From JAAYCU01 sp964642815 (GTDB lineage: Bacteria > Planctomycetota > Phycisphaerae > UBA1845 > PWPN01): 22,406 nucleotides of DNA. The position numbers were made by a program, and so were the translations under genes. Under the pieces are notes generated by a model. That model was not told the DNA's origin. It was given only the letters and a program-made list of their open reading frames with translations, and did not search any database. Numbering within the stretch: the first letter of the stretch is position 1; each line of letters begins with the position of its first letter. This document shows positions 1 through 7,450 of this stretch, piece by piece. The stretch lies in contig CAZXSA010000057.1 in the NCBI GenBank assembly GCA_964642815.1, forward strand, positions 1 through 22,406. The letters run 5' to 3'.

Positions 1-14
1 TCGTAAATCGGCAT
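1..14 (-). CDS. FmdB-like zinc-ribbon protein, first codons only
   Basis: Only the first four codons and part of a fifth lie in the window, reading M-P-I-Y-(D/E) leftwards off the edge. An AGGAGG ribosome-binding site on the minus strand (bases 25-20) sits five bases before this ATG, so a real gene start is well supported. The opening MPIYE is the usual beginning of FmdB/CxxC small zinc-ribbon regulators (MPIYEY...), and that is the basis of the name. The gene is divergent from alanine racemase. Two TATACT hexamers on the minus strand, at 53-48 and 81-76, could be -10 boxes for it. The start is fairly sure; the family rests on five residues. Confidence 0.55.
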
Positions 15-144
15 CAGGACCTCCTGGAACCGGTTCTTCTTTCCCAAAGTATAGAAGGACCGCTTGGTGAACACAAGTATAACCATTTCATGGACAAGAA
101 CCCGCTTGACGCAGGTTTCGCTACATCGTTAGGATCGGGCCATC

Positions 145-1299
145 ATGATGCATCCCGTTCAAGCCTGGATTCGTGCGGAGGCGATCCGAAATAATCTCGC
201 GGCCGTCCGACAACGTCTCGCGCCCGGTACGGCGATTTGCGCGGTGGTCAAGGCTGACGCTTACGGCCACGGGGTCCGGAACGTGCTGCCGATTCTCCGC
301 GAGGTAAATGTCGAACGGGCGGGTGTCGCCCATCTGGAAGAGGGCCTCGAACTGCGAAATCTGGGCTGGAACCGTCCGATCTTGTGCTTCTGCCCGTTTC
401 TGGCCGTCGGTAACGAAAAAGAGCGTATGGAAAAGTCCGTCATGGCCGTCAATTCTAACCTGTCCTGCACGATCACCACCGCGGCCGAGGTGGAAGCTCT
501 TTCCCTCGCGGCCGAAAAAACAGGTGCCCGGGCTCACGTGCAAATAAAGATCGATAGCGGCATGGGACGCATGGGGTTTCTGCCCCCCGATGCGGAAGAT
601 TTTGTTACGAAGGTGGCTCGGATGCCAAATATCGTTATCGAAGGCATCTATACCCATTTCGCGTCCTCCGACGATGACGACCTGGCTTTTACCCGACAAC
701 AATTCGACACGTTCAGCACCTTAAGAGAAAACCTTGCCGAACAGGGCTTGAAAACGGGCATTTATCACGTGGCCAATTCGGCGGCGGTTTTTCGAACGCC
801 GCAGGCTTGCCTCGACTCGGTCCGGCCGGGGCTGGCGTTGTACGGCTATTGGGGCGGGCCGGACGGTCAGCGGCCTGGCGATCTGTCCCCGTCGATGCGT
901 ATCGTCGCCCGTCTGACGGCGGTACGTCGCTTACCCACCGGACATTCGATCGGTTACGGCCGCACTTTTGTCACTCGTCGTCCAAGCGTAATCGGTATCG
1001 TTCCGATCGGTTATGCCGACGGGTATCGCCGACTTTTGAGCAACGACGCGATCATGACCCTCCCCGCTCGGCCGGGGCAGCCCGCTAGGCAAGTGCCGGT
1101 CGTGGGCCGGGTCAGCATGGATCAGACCACCGTCGATCTGACCGACGCGGGACCGGTAAACATCGGCGATGAAATCATCGTGATCGACGATGATCCCGGT
1201 GCTCCCAACAGCGTGGAGGCCTTGGCCCGAAAATTGAATACCATCCCCTATGAAATCACCACATCGATCGGGTCGCGCGTTCCTCGGATCACCGTCTGA
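145..1299 (+). CDS. alr: Alanine racemase
   Basis: PLP-dependent enzyme interconverting L- and D-alanine in the cytoplasm, supplying D-Ala for peptidoglycan. The 384 residues match the usual length. The PLP-binding lysine is K36 in AVVKADAYGHG. KIDSGMGRMGF lies near 135-145. The second catalytic base is Y271 in SIGYGRTF, and GYADGYRR (289-296) and GRVSMDQ (321-327) are the C-terminal beta-domain signatures. Two adjacent ATGs (145 and 148) could start it; a TAG at 130-132 closes the frame just upstream. A loose AGGATCGG at 131-138 is the only Shine-Dalgarno candidate. It is the first gene rightward from a divergent region and is followed by a palindromic repeat rather than an operon partner. 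Function is secure from the motifs; its presence argues for a peptidoglycan wall. Confidence 0.97.
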   Translation: MMHPVQAWIRAEAIRNNLAAVRQRLAPGTAICAVVKADAYGHGVRNVLPILREVNVERAGVAHLEEGLELRNLGWNRPILCFCPFLAVGNEKERMEKSVMAVNSNLSCTITTAAEVEALSLAAEKTGARAHVQIKIDSGMGRMGFLPPDAEDFVTKVARMPNIVIEGIYTHFASSDDDDLAFTRQQFDTFSTLRENLAEQGLKTGIYHVANSAAVFRTPQACLDSVRPGLALYGYWGGPDGQRPGDLSPSMRIVARLTAVRRLPTGHSIGYGRTFVTRRPSVIGIVPIGYADGYRRLLSNDAIMTLPARPGQPARQVPVVGRVSMDQTTVDLTDAGPVNIGDEIIVIDDDPGAPNSVEALARKLNTIPYEITTSIGSRVPRITV

Positions 1300-1307
1300 T
1301 CGTCGGC

Positions 1308-1364
1308 GGCCACGGGCAAACCCTTATCACGCCGGCGGGTGACAAGGGCCTGCCCATGCCATCC
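1308..1364 (-). repeat. Dispersed palindromic (REP-like) element, copy 1
   Basis: An imperfect palindrome lies directly after alr: an arm beginning GGGCAAACCCTTATCAC at 1314 faces GTGACAAGGGCCTGCCC ending at 1355. Read on the minus strand it matches 7294-7350 at 23 of 24 positions in the first arm (GGCATGGGCAGGCCCTTGTC and the bases before it). It also matches at 13 of 14 positions in the second arm (AAGGGTTTGCCCGT against AAGAGTTTGCCCGT), while the loops differ. Matching arms, divergent loop and opposite orientation indicate a mobile or dispersed hairpin element. It may also act as a weak terminator for alr, though no T-run follows. Confidence 0.75.
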
Positions 1365-1484
1365 TGCAATGATGTAAATCCCCTTGTCCAGACCTTAAAA
1401 AGATGTCCTTGACGCTCTCGCCCTGTCCGGAACTCTGGCGTATAATACCGGTCGATATACAGCCTGTTATTGCGAGGATAAATC

Positions 1485-1856
1485 ATGGGCGCCGCGGCAA
1501 AATTACTGATTCACCCCATCAAGGATGTCACCATCGTCAACATCGAGGAAATGCGGATTCTTGATTCCCTCGAAGTTGAACAGATCGGGTCCGAACTCTT
1601 CATCCTGGTGGACGACAAGAACCGCAAAAAACTTATCATCGATTTCACCAAGGTGCGCATCCTGTCCAGCTCCGCTCTGGGCATGCTCCTGACCCTGCGG
1701 AAAAAGGCCGAGGCCATCAAAGGTACCCTCATCCTCTGCGGCTTGCGGGATGACCTGAAAAAAGTCTTCAAAATCAGCGGGCTGGACAAGCTCTTCACCT
1801 TCGCCGAAAACGAGGAAGCCGCCCTGAGCAAATTCGGGATCACATCCGCGGGATAA
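1485..1856 (+). CDS. STAS-domain anti-sigma factor antagonist (SpoIIAA/RsbV-like)
   Basis: A 123-residue protein that is almost entirely one STAS domain. Proteins of this kind bind an anti-sigma kinase and are switched off by phosphorylation of a serine, thereby freeing a sigma factor or similar target. The signature is VRILSSSALGMLLTLRKKA; the phosphorylatable serine should lie in the S61-S63 run just before ALG. LILCGLRDDLKKVFKISGLDKLF is the usual final strand and helix. Start ATG 1485 has a GAGG (1474-1477) seven bases upstream. A TATAAT at 1441-1446 is a plausible -10 box without a good -35 at normal spacing. No kinase or sigma gene lies next to it, so its partner is elsewhere. The fold is certain; the pathway is not. 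Confidence 0.9.
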   Translation: MGAAAKLLIHPIKDVTIVNIEEMRILDSLEVEQIGSELFILVDDKNRKKLIIDFTKVRILSSSALGMLLTLRKKAEAIKGTLILCGLRDDLKKVFKISGLDKLFTFAENEEAALSKFGITSAG

Positions 1857-1940
1857 AAAGATTATGATGCGGCCGAGAAAGAGACTCCCGAAAAGAGTAA
1901 TCAAACGATTATACGCCGCAAATCCATCAAAGGTGTGCCG

Positions 1941-2324
1941 ATGAAATACAAAACTTTGTTCCGGCTGTTACTGAAAATAGCCGGTATCTATTTGGTCGCC
2001 CAAAACATCGGATCGCTTTGCATAAATGTGATATATTGTCTGAGTAAGTACATTCTGCCTCATCTTGCCATGAGTGGATTTGATTATCCAATCGAATGGC
2101 TTCTCATGCAAATCGCAACAAATGGAATACAGGTCGTGATTGGTTTCTATCTCTTTTTCTGGGGCAAATGGATCGTGGACAAAGCCATCCCGAGCAATCG
2201 GCCTTACTGTCAGGAATGCGGCTATGACCTGACCGGAGCACCGCGCCATCGTTGCCCGGAGTGTGACACGCCCTTCCGGAAGGAAGATGTGCAACCGCCG
2301 GGCACATCGGATACGACGGAATAA
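1941..2324 (+). CDS. Small membrane protein with C-terminal zinc ribbon
   Basis: A 127-residue protein with two hydrophobic segments (about 10-38 and 51-77) and then a four-cysteine zinc ribbon: C90xxC93 in YCQECGYDLTG and C105xxC108 in RCPEC. The last 18 residues are polar. ATG 1941 is chosen because AAAGG at 1929-1933 is seven bases away. A GTG at 1935 in the same frame would leave almost no spacing. The CxxCGYDLTG...RCPEC ribbon recurs at the end of many otherwise unrelated small planctomycete membrane proteins (established knowledge, from memory); its role is not known. The gene faces lon tail to tail. Function unassigned. Confidence 0.8.
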   Translation: MKYKTLFRLLLKIAGIYLVAQNIGSLCINVIYCLSKYILPHLAMSGFDYPIEWLLMQIATNGIQVVIGFYLFFWGKWIVDKAIPSNRPYCQECGYDLTGAPRHRCPECDTPFRKEDVQPPGTSDTTE

Positions 2325-2402
2325 CCGGTCTGTTGAACTGACCATCGGGCGCAATCCATCGAGAAGCCTTTACGCAATAGGAGCCAAGTACCCGGACTCC
2401 CC

Positions 2403-4916
2403 TTATTCCTCGTCCGCTTGTGCGTTCCTCTTTTGTCGAGGCGAGACTTGCTTATCCTTCACCGCCGAACCGGCGGGCATCAGGGTATTGCGTAAAACAT
2501 GGTCGATATTGCTGACGAAAGTGAATTTCATCTTCTTGCGGCGAATGTCCTCGGGGATATCGATCAGGTCTTTTTTGTTCTCCGCCGGCAGGACCACCCG
2601 CTTGATGCCCGCCCGATGAGCGGCCAGCACTTTTTCTTTTACCCCTCCGATGGGCAGTACCCGGCCGGTAAGCGTGATTTCGCCGGTCATGGCCACCTCG
2701 GGACGGCAAGGACGGCCGGTAAATAAGGAAACCAGCGCGCTGAGCATTCCCACTCCCGCCGATGGGCCGTCCTTGGGGACCGCCCCCGCCGGTACGTGTA
2801 CGTGTACGTCCAACTTGGTCAAATCCTCGCCATTGATATGCAATTGCTTCGCCCGGCTGCGCACGATACTCCAGGCGGTCATGGCCGATTCTTTCATCAC
2901 CTCGCCGATCTGGCCGGTCAACGTCAGATTGCCGCGCCCGGGCATGCGCGTGGCCTCGATAAACAGAATCTCCCCGCCGGTTGGCGTAAAGGCCAAACCG
3001 GTGGCGACGCCCGGTACACCGGCGTGCCGGGCGATTTCATGATCGAACTGGGTCGGCCCCAGATAATCGCTCACTTTATCCGGCGTCATTTTCACCTGGC
3101 GACGCTGCCCTCGGGCCACGCGGGCGGCCACTCCGCGGGCAATGGTACCAATCTGCCGTTCCAACTCGCGTACGCCCGCTTCACGGGTATACAGGGAGAT
3201 GATGGCGCGGATGGCCTCATCGGTGAACACCAAATCCTTGCGGGTCAGGCCGTTTTCTTCCAACTGGCGGAGGACAAGATACCGCTTGGCGATAAACAGC
3301 TTTTCCTGTGTCGTGTAGCCCGACAGTCGAATCAACTCCATCCGGTCGCGCAGCGGTGGCGGGATCGGATCGATATAGTTGGCCGTCGCGATGAACATCA
3401 CCCGCGACAAATCGAACGGGGCGTCAATGTAATTGTCCGTAAACGTGTAATTCTGTTGCGGATCGAGGATTTCGAGCAGGGCGCTGGCCGGGTCGCCCCG
3501 GAAATCCTGCCCGAGCTTGTCCACCTCGTCGAGCATGAACACGGGGTTGTTCGCCCCGCACTTGCGAATTTCCTGGATGATCCGCCCCGGCATGGATCCG
3601 ATATAGGTTCGCCGATGCCCGCGGAGCTGGGCCTCGTCGTGGATTCCGCCGAGCGAAATGCGGATAAACTTGCGGCCCAAGGCCCGGGCGATTGATTGGC
3701 CGAGCGAGGTCTTGCCCACACCGGGCGGGCCAAGGAAACAGAGGATCGGGCCACGGCCGTCGGGTTTGAGTTTCCGGACGGCCAGAAACTCCAGAATCCG
3801 CTTCTTCACTTTCGCCAGGTCATAGTGATCCTGATCGAGAATCCGCTCCGCCCGTGGGAGTTCCAGTTGATCGGTGGTGCCCTTCACCCAGGGCAAATCG
3901 CACAACCAAGTAACATAATCGACGGCCACCGAATATTCCGGCGAGGCTTGGGGAATCCGGGCGATGCGCTCCAACTCGCGCTGGGCCTCCTTCAAGGCCG
4001 CCTCGGGCATCCGTGCCTGCTCCACCCGCTCCTTAAGCCGCTGAATCTCGCCGGTGCGGCTGTCCGTCTCGCCCAGTTCCTTCTGAATCGCCTTGAGCTG
4101 TTCCTGAAGGAAGTATTCTCGCTGCGTTTTATCGATCTGCTGCCGGACCTGCTTCTGGATTTTGTTGGACAGTTCGAGCACCTCGACATGCTCGGCCAGG
4201 GCGGCGTTCACTTTGTTCAAACGTTCCATTACGTCAAACGTTTCCAGAAGTTCCTGCCGATTTTCGAGAGATAGGGGTAAATTCGCCGCCAGAAAATCGG
4301 CGATTCCTCCCGGCGTCTCGATGTTGTCCAGAATGACCCGGGCTTCCTCGGGAACATTGGGCGATAGTTCGAAGGCCCGATAGGCGTTTCGTTTGACGTT
4401 ATGGATCAAAGCGTCCAATTCCTGACTGGGACGCACTTCGTCCGGCCGGGTGTGGACATTGGCAACCATGAAGGGATCCATCGAGCGAATCTCTTCGATG
4501 CCAAAACGCATCAGGCCGTGCACCACGATATTCAGCGTCCCGTCGGGCAGGGTCAACATTTTGAGAATCATGCATACCGTGCCGACCCGGAAGATATGCT
4601 CAAGGGTAGGATCCTCGATTTCCTTGGCTCGCTGGGCCACGACCCCGATCAACTTGTTGCCTGATACCGCGCTCTCGACCAGTCGCCGCGATTTGTCCCG
4701 GCCGATGTTCAGCGGCATGATCGTACCGGGAAAAGCCACCGCGTCACGAATCGGCAGGATCGGAAGATTTTCGGGGATTTCCTGCTCGCCGCCGGTCAAC
4801 AATCCGGGCAACGCCGAGGGCAGGGAATTCTCCGAACGTAATTTCTCCCGATCCGATGGCTCGGAAGTTTCCTCCGAAGTGGGTTGATCGACGGTTTTTT
4901 CCTTGTCGTCATCCAT
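2403..4916 (-). CDS. lon: ATP-dependent Lon protease
   Basis: A full-length 837-residue LonA: homohexameric cytoplasmic AAA+ serine protease that degrades misfolded and regulatory proteins. An acidic tail of about 45 residues precedes the substrate-binding N domain (from LPILPIRDAVAFPG, 51-64). A coiled stretch at 245-320, the Walker A GPPGVGKTS (396-404) and the Walker B FMLDEVDK (460-467) follow. The Ser-Lys dyad is S719 in KDGPSAGVGM and K762 in GGVKEKVLAAH, 43 residues apart as in E. coli Lon. The last 25 residues are charged. It starts 21 bases after the hsp20 stop with no strong ribosome site of its own, so it is probably translated from the hsp20-lon transcript. Confidence 0.97.
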   Translation of the reverse strand: MDDDKEKTVDQPTSEETSEPSDREKLRSENSLPSALPGLLTGGEQEIPENLPILPIRDAVAFPGTIMPLNIGRDKSRRLVESAVSGNKLIGVVAQRAKEIEDPTLEHIFRVGTVCMILKMLTLPDGTLNIVVHGLMRFGIEEIRSMDPFMVANVHTRPDEVRPSQELDALIHNVKRNAYRAFELSPNVPEEARVILDNIETPGGIADFLAANLPLSLENRQELLETFDVMERLNKVNAALAEHVEVLELSNKIQKQVRQQIDKTQREYFLQEQLKAIQKELGETDSRTGEIQRLKERVEQARMPEAALKEAQRELERIARIPQASPEYSVAVDYVTWLCDLPWVKGTTDQLELPRAERILDQDHYDLAKVKKRILEFLAVRKLKPDGRGPILCFLGPPGVGKTSLGQSIARALGRKFIRISLGGIHDEAQLRGHRRTYIGSMPGRIIQEIRKCGANNPVFMLDEVDKLGQDFRGDPASALLEILDPQQNYTFTDNYIDAPFDLSRVMFIATANYIDPIPPPLRDRMELIRLSGYTTQEKLFIAKRYLVLRQLEENGLTRKDLVFTDEAIRAIISLYTREAGVRELERQIGTIARGVAARVARGQRRQVKMTPDKVSDYLGPTQFDHEIARHAGVPGVATGLAFTPTGGEILFIEATRMPGRGNLTLTGQIGEVMKESAMTAWSIVRSRAKQLHINGEDLTKLDVHVHVPAGAVPKDGPSAGVGMLSALVSLFTGRPCRPEVAMTGEITLTGRVLPIGGVKEKVLAAHRAGIKRVVLPAENKKDLIDIPEDIRRKKMKFTFVSNIDHVLRNTLMPAGSAVKDKQVSPRQKRNAQADEE

Positions 4917-4937
4917 AACAGCTCGCGCTCCGCGTCA

Positions 4938-5357
4938 TCAACTCTCCCTCTTGGTCATGGTGATCCACAAAAAGCCGTTGACCAGCTTGGCCTCGATCGT
5001 ACTCAGGTCGGCGGCCGGGGGCATTTCAAACGTCCGCTCGAAAGGCCCGGAGTCGATTTCCATACGCAACAGACAGGCGGTTTTCTCCGCCTCCGGTGGC
5101 GGGGGTAGCGGACGCTCGCCCTTTATTCGCACCGTGTTGTCGAGCACTTCAAGATGAATCTGTTCGCGGGTCAAACCGGGCAGATCCACGCAAACATAAA
5201 AGGCCTTTTCGTCCTCGTAAACATTCAGGGCGGGCTTCCACTTCGTCGATTGGGAGTATCGGAAATACCCTAATTGAAGCATGCTTTCCAGAACGCCTTT
5301 GTGCGGCCGACTGATATACTCGTGGTCTTGTTCCGCCGTGCGAATTTGAACGGTCAT
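4938..5357 (-). CDS. Small heat shock protein, Hsp20/alpha-crystallin family
   Basis: An ATP-independent holdase of 139 residues. The alpha-crystallin domain covers about 40-137, from KPALNVYEDEKAFYVCVDLPG to the closing IEAKLVNGFLWITMTK, which carries the family's A-x-x-x-x-G-x-L element. A proline patch (PLPPPPEAEK, about 83-92) sits in the mid-domain loop. The frame is open back to 5471, but ATG 5357 is preferred: AAGGAG lies six bases before it, and a promoter at 5389-5417 would start transcription inside the longer version. It is followed after 21 bases by lon, so holdase and protease are made together. Stress induction is likely; the visible promoter is of housekeeping type. Confidence 0.93.
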   Translation of the reverse strand: MTVQIRTAEQDHEYISRPHKGVLESMLQLGYFRYSQSTKWKPALNVYEDEKAFYVCVDLPGLTREQIHLEVLDNTVRIKGERPLPPPPEAEKTACLLRMEIDSGPFERTFEMPPAADLSTIEAKLVNGFLWITMTKRES

Positions 5358-5388
5358 ACCCGGCTCCTTATAGGTTTTCCCCCTATCC

Positions 5389-5417
5389 AATCTAACCGGG
5401 GCTAATACGGCGGTCAA
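5389..5417 (-). promoter_or_regulatory. Probable sigma-70 promoter of hsp20-lon
   Basis: On the minus strand TTGACC (5417-5412) is separated by 17 bases from TAGATT (5394-5389), placing the transcript start near 5382. That gives a leader of about 25 bases carrying the AAGGAG site of hsp20. Five of six and four of six bases match the consensus hexamers. No CIRCE inverted repeat was seen. Confidence 0.5.
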
Positions 5418-5478
5418 AGCCCGACGGGAAGAATCGTACAATAAAGGTGAACGGCGCGTGGGCTTTGCCAAGGGTTTG

Positions 5479-5487
5479 TGCTATCAT
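5479..5487 (+). promoter_or_regulatory. Possible extended -10 promoter of the DUF362 gene
   Basis: TGCTATCAT is an extended -10 (TGn plus TATCAT) about 35 bases before the ATG at 5522. No convincing -35 lies at 16-18 bases, as is usual for extended -10 promoters. It diverges from the hsp20 promoter about 60 bases away. Confidence 0.35.
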
Positions 5488-5521
5488 ATCCTCTTCGACG
5501 GTCCAAGAGCGAGGAAAAGCC

Positions 5522-6676
5522 ATGCGTATAATCAGACGAAGGGATTTTCTTCGATACGGAGCGGGTTCCGGACTGGCCCTCATGTCCCCCCGATTATTTA
5601 CCGGGTGCGGGGCACCCATGCCCTACATTGCCGTACCCACCGACCGCCCTCTGGATGACTCAGCCGAAGTCACCGCGGTTCGCGGAACGGATTTGTATAC
5701 CATGACCCGACAGATCCTTGAGGCCGTTGGCGGAATCGGCTCTATCGTTCATCCGGGCGAAACCGTTTTCATCAAACCCAATCTCGGCGGTCTCGATTTC
5801 ATGCCGCAAAATGTCTTCATCACCGGCGAGAGCGCAAAGGTCGAGATCATTACGACGGTGGCCGAGGAATGTCTCAAGGCCGGCGCGGGCAAGGTCATCA
5901 TCGGGGAAGGGGGACAGTTGCCCACCCTTGATTGGGAACTCGCGGTGACCCTCGACGGATCGACCAACCTCGCGACGGAGGCCCGGCGACTTGACGCGGC
6001 CTACCCCGGCCGGATCGCCCTGGTGTGTCTCGAAGCGGAATCGCCGTCATGGGATGCCGTTCCCTCGCCCCATACCGATCTGGATCACATTCAAGTATCC
6101 AGTCTGGTGACTCAAGCCGATCGGGTCATCTCCATCGCCCCGGTCAAGTCGCATCGGTGGACTTACCTTACCGGAGCGATGAAGAATTTCGTGGGGACGG
6201 CCTCGCTCGATCAGCATAGCACGATTCCGTTTTCGCGATCCCGCCTGCATACGGCGGCCGGCGGCGTGACCCAATGTTTTCTGGATATCGTGGCCACCGT
6301 GCAACCCGATCTGGCCATCATTGATGGATCGATCGGCTGCGAGGGAAACGGCCCGCACGTCGCTCCGTTCTGGGGCAAAACCGTGGATATCCGCGACCGG
6401 CTTGGCGATTGGTTCCTGCTTGCCGGCACGGACGTGGCCGCCGTCGATGCGACAGTCGCTCGAATCATCGGCTTGGAACCCCAGGAAGTACCTTGCCTGC
6501 AACACGCCTATGAACAGGGTATCGGCCAGATTTATCAGGATAAAATCACCCTGCGGGGCGCACGCTTGGATGACCTGAAGATGGAATGGCTCCTGGCCGA
6601 CCACACCGAAGGATTTGATCGAGCGGTCCTGCCGACCATCATGACCGCCCTGGCCAAGATCATCGGCGTGTGGTGA
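5522..6676 (+). CDS. Tat-exported DUF362 domain protein
   Basis: A 384-residue protein. It begins RRRDFLRYGAGSGLALMS, a twin-arginine signal (RRxFLR), followed by FTGC (26-29), which could be an imperfect lipobox; it is probably exported folded and possibly lipidated. The rest is a DUF362 domain: FIKPNLGG (83-90), the conserved PVKSHRWTYLTGAMKNFVG (207-225), IIDGSIGCEGNGPHV (266-280) and DVAAVDATVARIIGL (304-318). DUF362 is uncharacterised; relatives often carry 4Fe-4S motifs, but no CxxCxxC cluster is present here. ATG 5522 is chosen over upstream in-frame codons because GAGGAAAAG precedes it and it opens the Tat motif. It is divergent from hsp20. Family assignment is firm; substrate unknown. 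Confidence 0.88.
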   Translation: MRIIRRRDFLRYGAGSGLALMSPRLFTGCGAPMPYIAVPTDRPLDDSAEVTAVRGTDLYTMTRQILEAVGGIGSIVHPGETVFIKPNLGGLDFMPQNVFITGESAKVEIITTVAEECLKAGAGKVIIGEGGQLPTLDWELAVTLDGSTNLATEARRLDAAYPGRIALVCLEAESPSWDAVPSPHTDLDHIQVSSLVTQADRVISIAPVKSHRWTYLTGAMKNFVGTASLDQHSTIPFSRSRLHTAAGGVTQCFLDIVATVQPDLAIIDGSIGCEGNGPHVAPFWGKTVDIRDRLGDWFLLAGTDVAAVDATVARIIGLEPQEVPCLQHAYEQGIGQIYQDKITLRGARLDDLKMEWLLADHTEGFDRAVLPTIMTALAKIIGVW

Positions 6677-6734
6677 AACGATCCGCTTGATAACGAAATG
6701 CCCATGCACCCGACCAACGTCCAAGATGATCGGA

Positions 6735-6998
6735 TTACAACGCTCGATACACTTTCTTTCGGTGGGCAACAATGGTTACAAAAACGGTATGATGATCATC
6801 ATCGATCTCATAAACGATCCGCCAGTCCCCCACGCGTACACGATATGTTGACTAAGCTCCAGCCAACTTCACGCTTCCCGGCGCTCTGGGATCGGCTTCG
6901 ATGCGCTCTAAACGCTCCAAAACCCGACGCTGGACAGTCTGGGGCAAGCGTATCATATCCTTTTCCGCCGACGGCTTGATGATCAGACCGTAGTTCAT
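6735..6998 (-). pseudogene. RelE/ParE-type toxin with in-frame amber stop
   Basis: Reading leftwards from ATG 6998, overlapping the antitoxin stop as ATGA, the frame gives 48 codons of a RelE/ParE-family toxin: MNYGLIIKPSAEKDM..., then DPRAPGSVKLAGA. A TAG at 6854-6852 interrupts it. The same frame resumes with STYRVRVGDWRIVYEIDD and ends ...VAHRKKVYRAL with TAA at 6737-6735. No base is gained or lost. Toxins of this family normally read KLxG-x-(E/D)-x-x-YR(I/V)RVGDxR(I/V)(V/I)Y, so TAG most simply replaces a GAG glutamate codon at position 49. The truncated product lacks the core strands and conserved arginines, so the toxin should be inactive unless the amber is suppressed. RelE-type toxins cleave mRNA on ribosomes and ParE-type toxins poison gyrase; which subtype this was cannot be told. 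Confidence 0.85.
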
Positions 6999-7195
6999 GA
7001 TCGCAGTTTCTTGCGCACCTGGACCAGAGTACTGCCGCCGGCCTCCTTTCGACGGCGTCGACTTTCGGCCACATCGCCGGCATCCTGCCGGTCCTGCTCA
7101 TTCTGCCGACGGGCTTGGGCGGCCATGCGTTCGAAATCACGCTTTGGCAGAACCACGAATTCTTGTTTACCAATTTTTAGAGTTTGCACGGTCAT
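6995..7195 (-). CDS. Antitoxin of the RelE/ParE-type pair
   Basis: A 66-residue protein beginning MTVQTLKIGKQEFVVLPKRD, with a charged, probably helical and flexible C-terminal half (RQNEQDRQDAGDVAESRRRR). This is the layout of short antitoxins with an N-terminal DNA-binding part and a toxin-wrapping tail. ATG 7195 has GAGG (7205-7202) six bases upstream; an in-frame ATG at 7207 has none. The stop overlaps the toxin ATG by four bases, the usual arrangement. TTGACG (7235-7230), 18 bases, AATAAT (7211-7206) on the minus strand may be the promoter. The frame is undamaged although the toxin is not, so it may now be an orphan that could still neutralise related toxins. Assigned by position and composition. 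Confidence 0.75.
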   Translation of the reverse strand: MTVQTLKIGKQEFVVLPKRDFERMAAQARRQNEQDRQDAGDVAESRRRRKEAGGSTLVQVRKKLRS

Positions 7196-7293
7196 ACCAC
7201 ACCTCATTATTAAAGAATATCATAGACCACGTCAAGTAACAAGCTGTCAGGACAAATGAGAATGGAGGCGGTTGCATCCGAAAATAATGGGCC

Positions 7294-7350
7294 GGGTGGC
7301 ATGGGCAGGCCCTTGTCGCGCCAAAGCGGAACAAGAGTTTGCCCGTACTT
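7294..7350 (+). repeat. Dispersed palindromic (REP-like) element, copy 2
   Basis: The first arm is GGCATGGGCAGGCCCTTGTC (7298-7317) and the second ends AAGAGTTTGCCCGT (7334-7347). The arms pair imperfectly into a long hairpin. It matches copy 1 (1308-1364, opposite strand) along both arms and differs in the loop. It sits between the toxin-antitoxin promoter and the 3' end of the glycosyltransferase gene, in non-coding DNA. Confidence 0.75.
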
Positions 7351-7450
7351 TCAAGATCACAGAGTATCGCACGTATACTCGCAATAGTCGGGATTCCCCA
7401 TACCACTATTCTTTGGATTCGACCCTTGGAGGCGGGTTGAAGATCGCCGA

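Noticed and set aside
2796..4274. Two long plus-strand frames (299 and 192 codons)
   Set aside because: Both lie antisense within lon and have no independent support.
5358..5471. Longer hsp20 with 38 extra N-terminal residues
   Set aside because: The extension overlaps the likely promoter, and the ATG at 5357 has an AAGGAG at good spacing.
6852..6854. Recoding of UAG as an amino acid (for example pyrrolysine)
   Set aside because: TAG is used as the ordinary stop of the C39-like gene at 13767-13769, and the toxin alignment expects an acidic residue there. Simple mutation is more likely, though suppression cannot be excluded.
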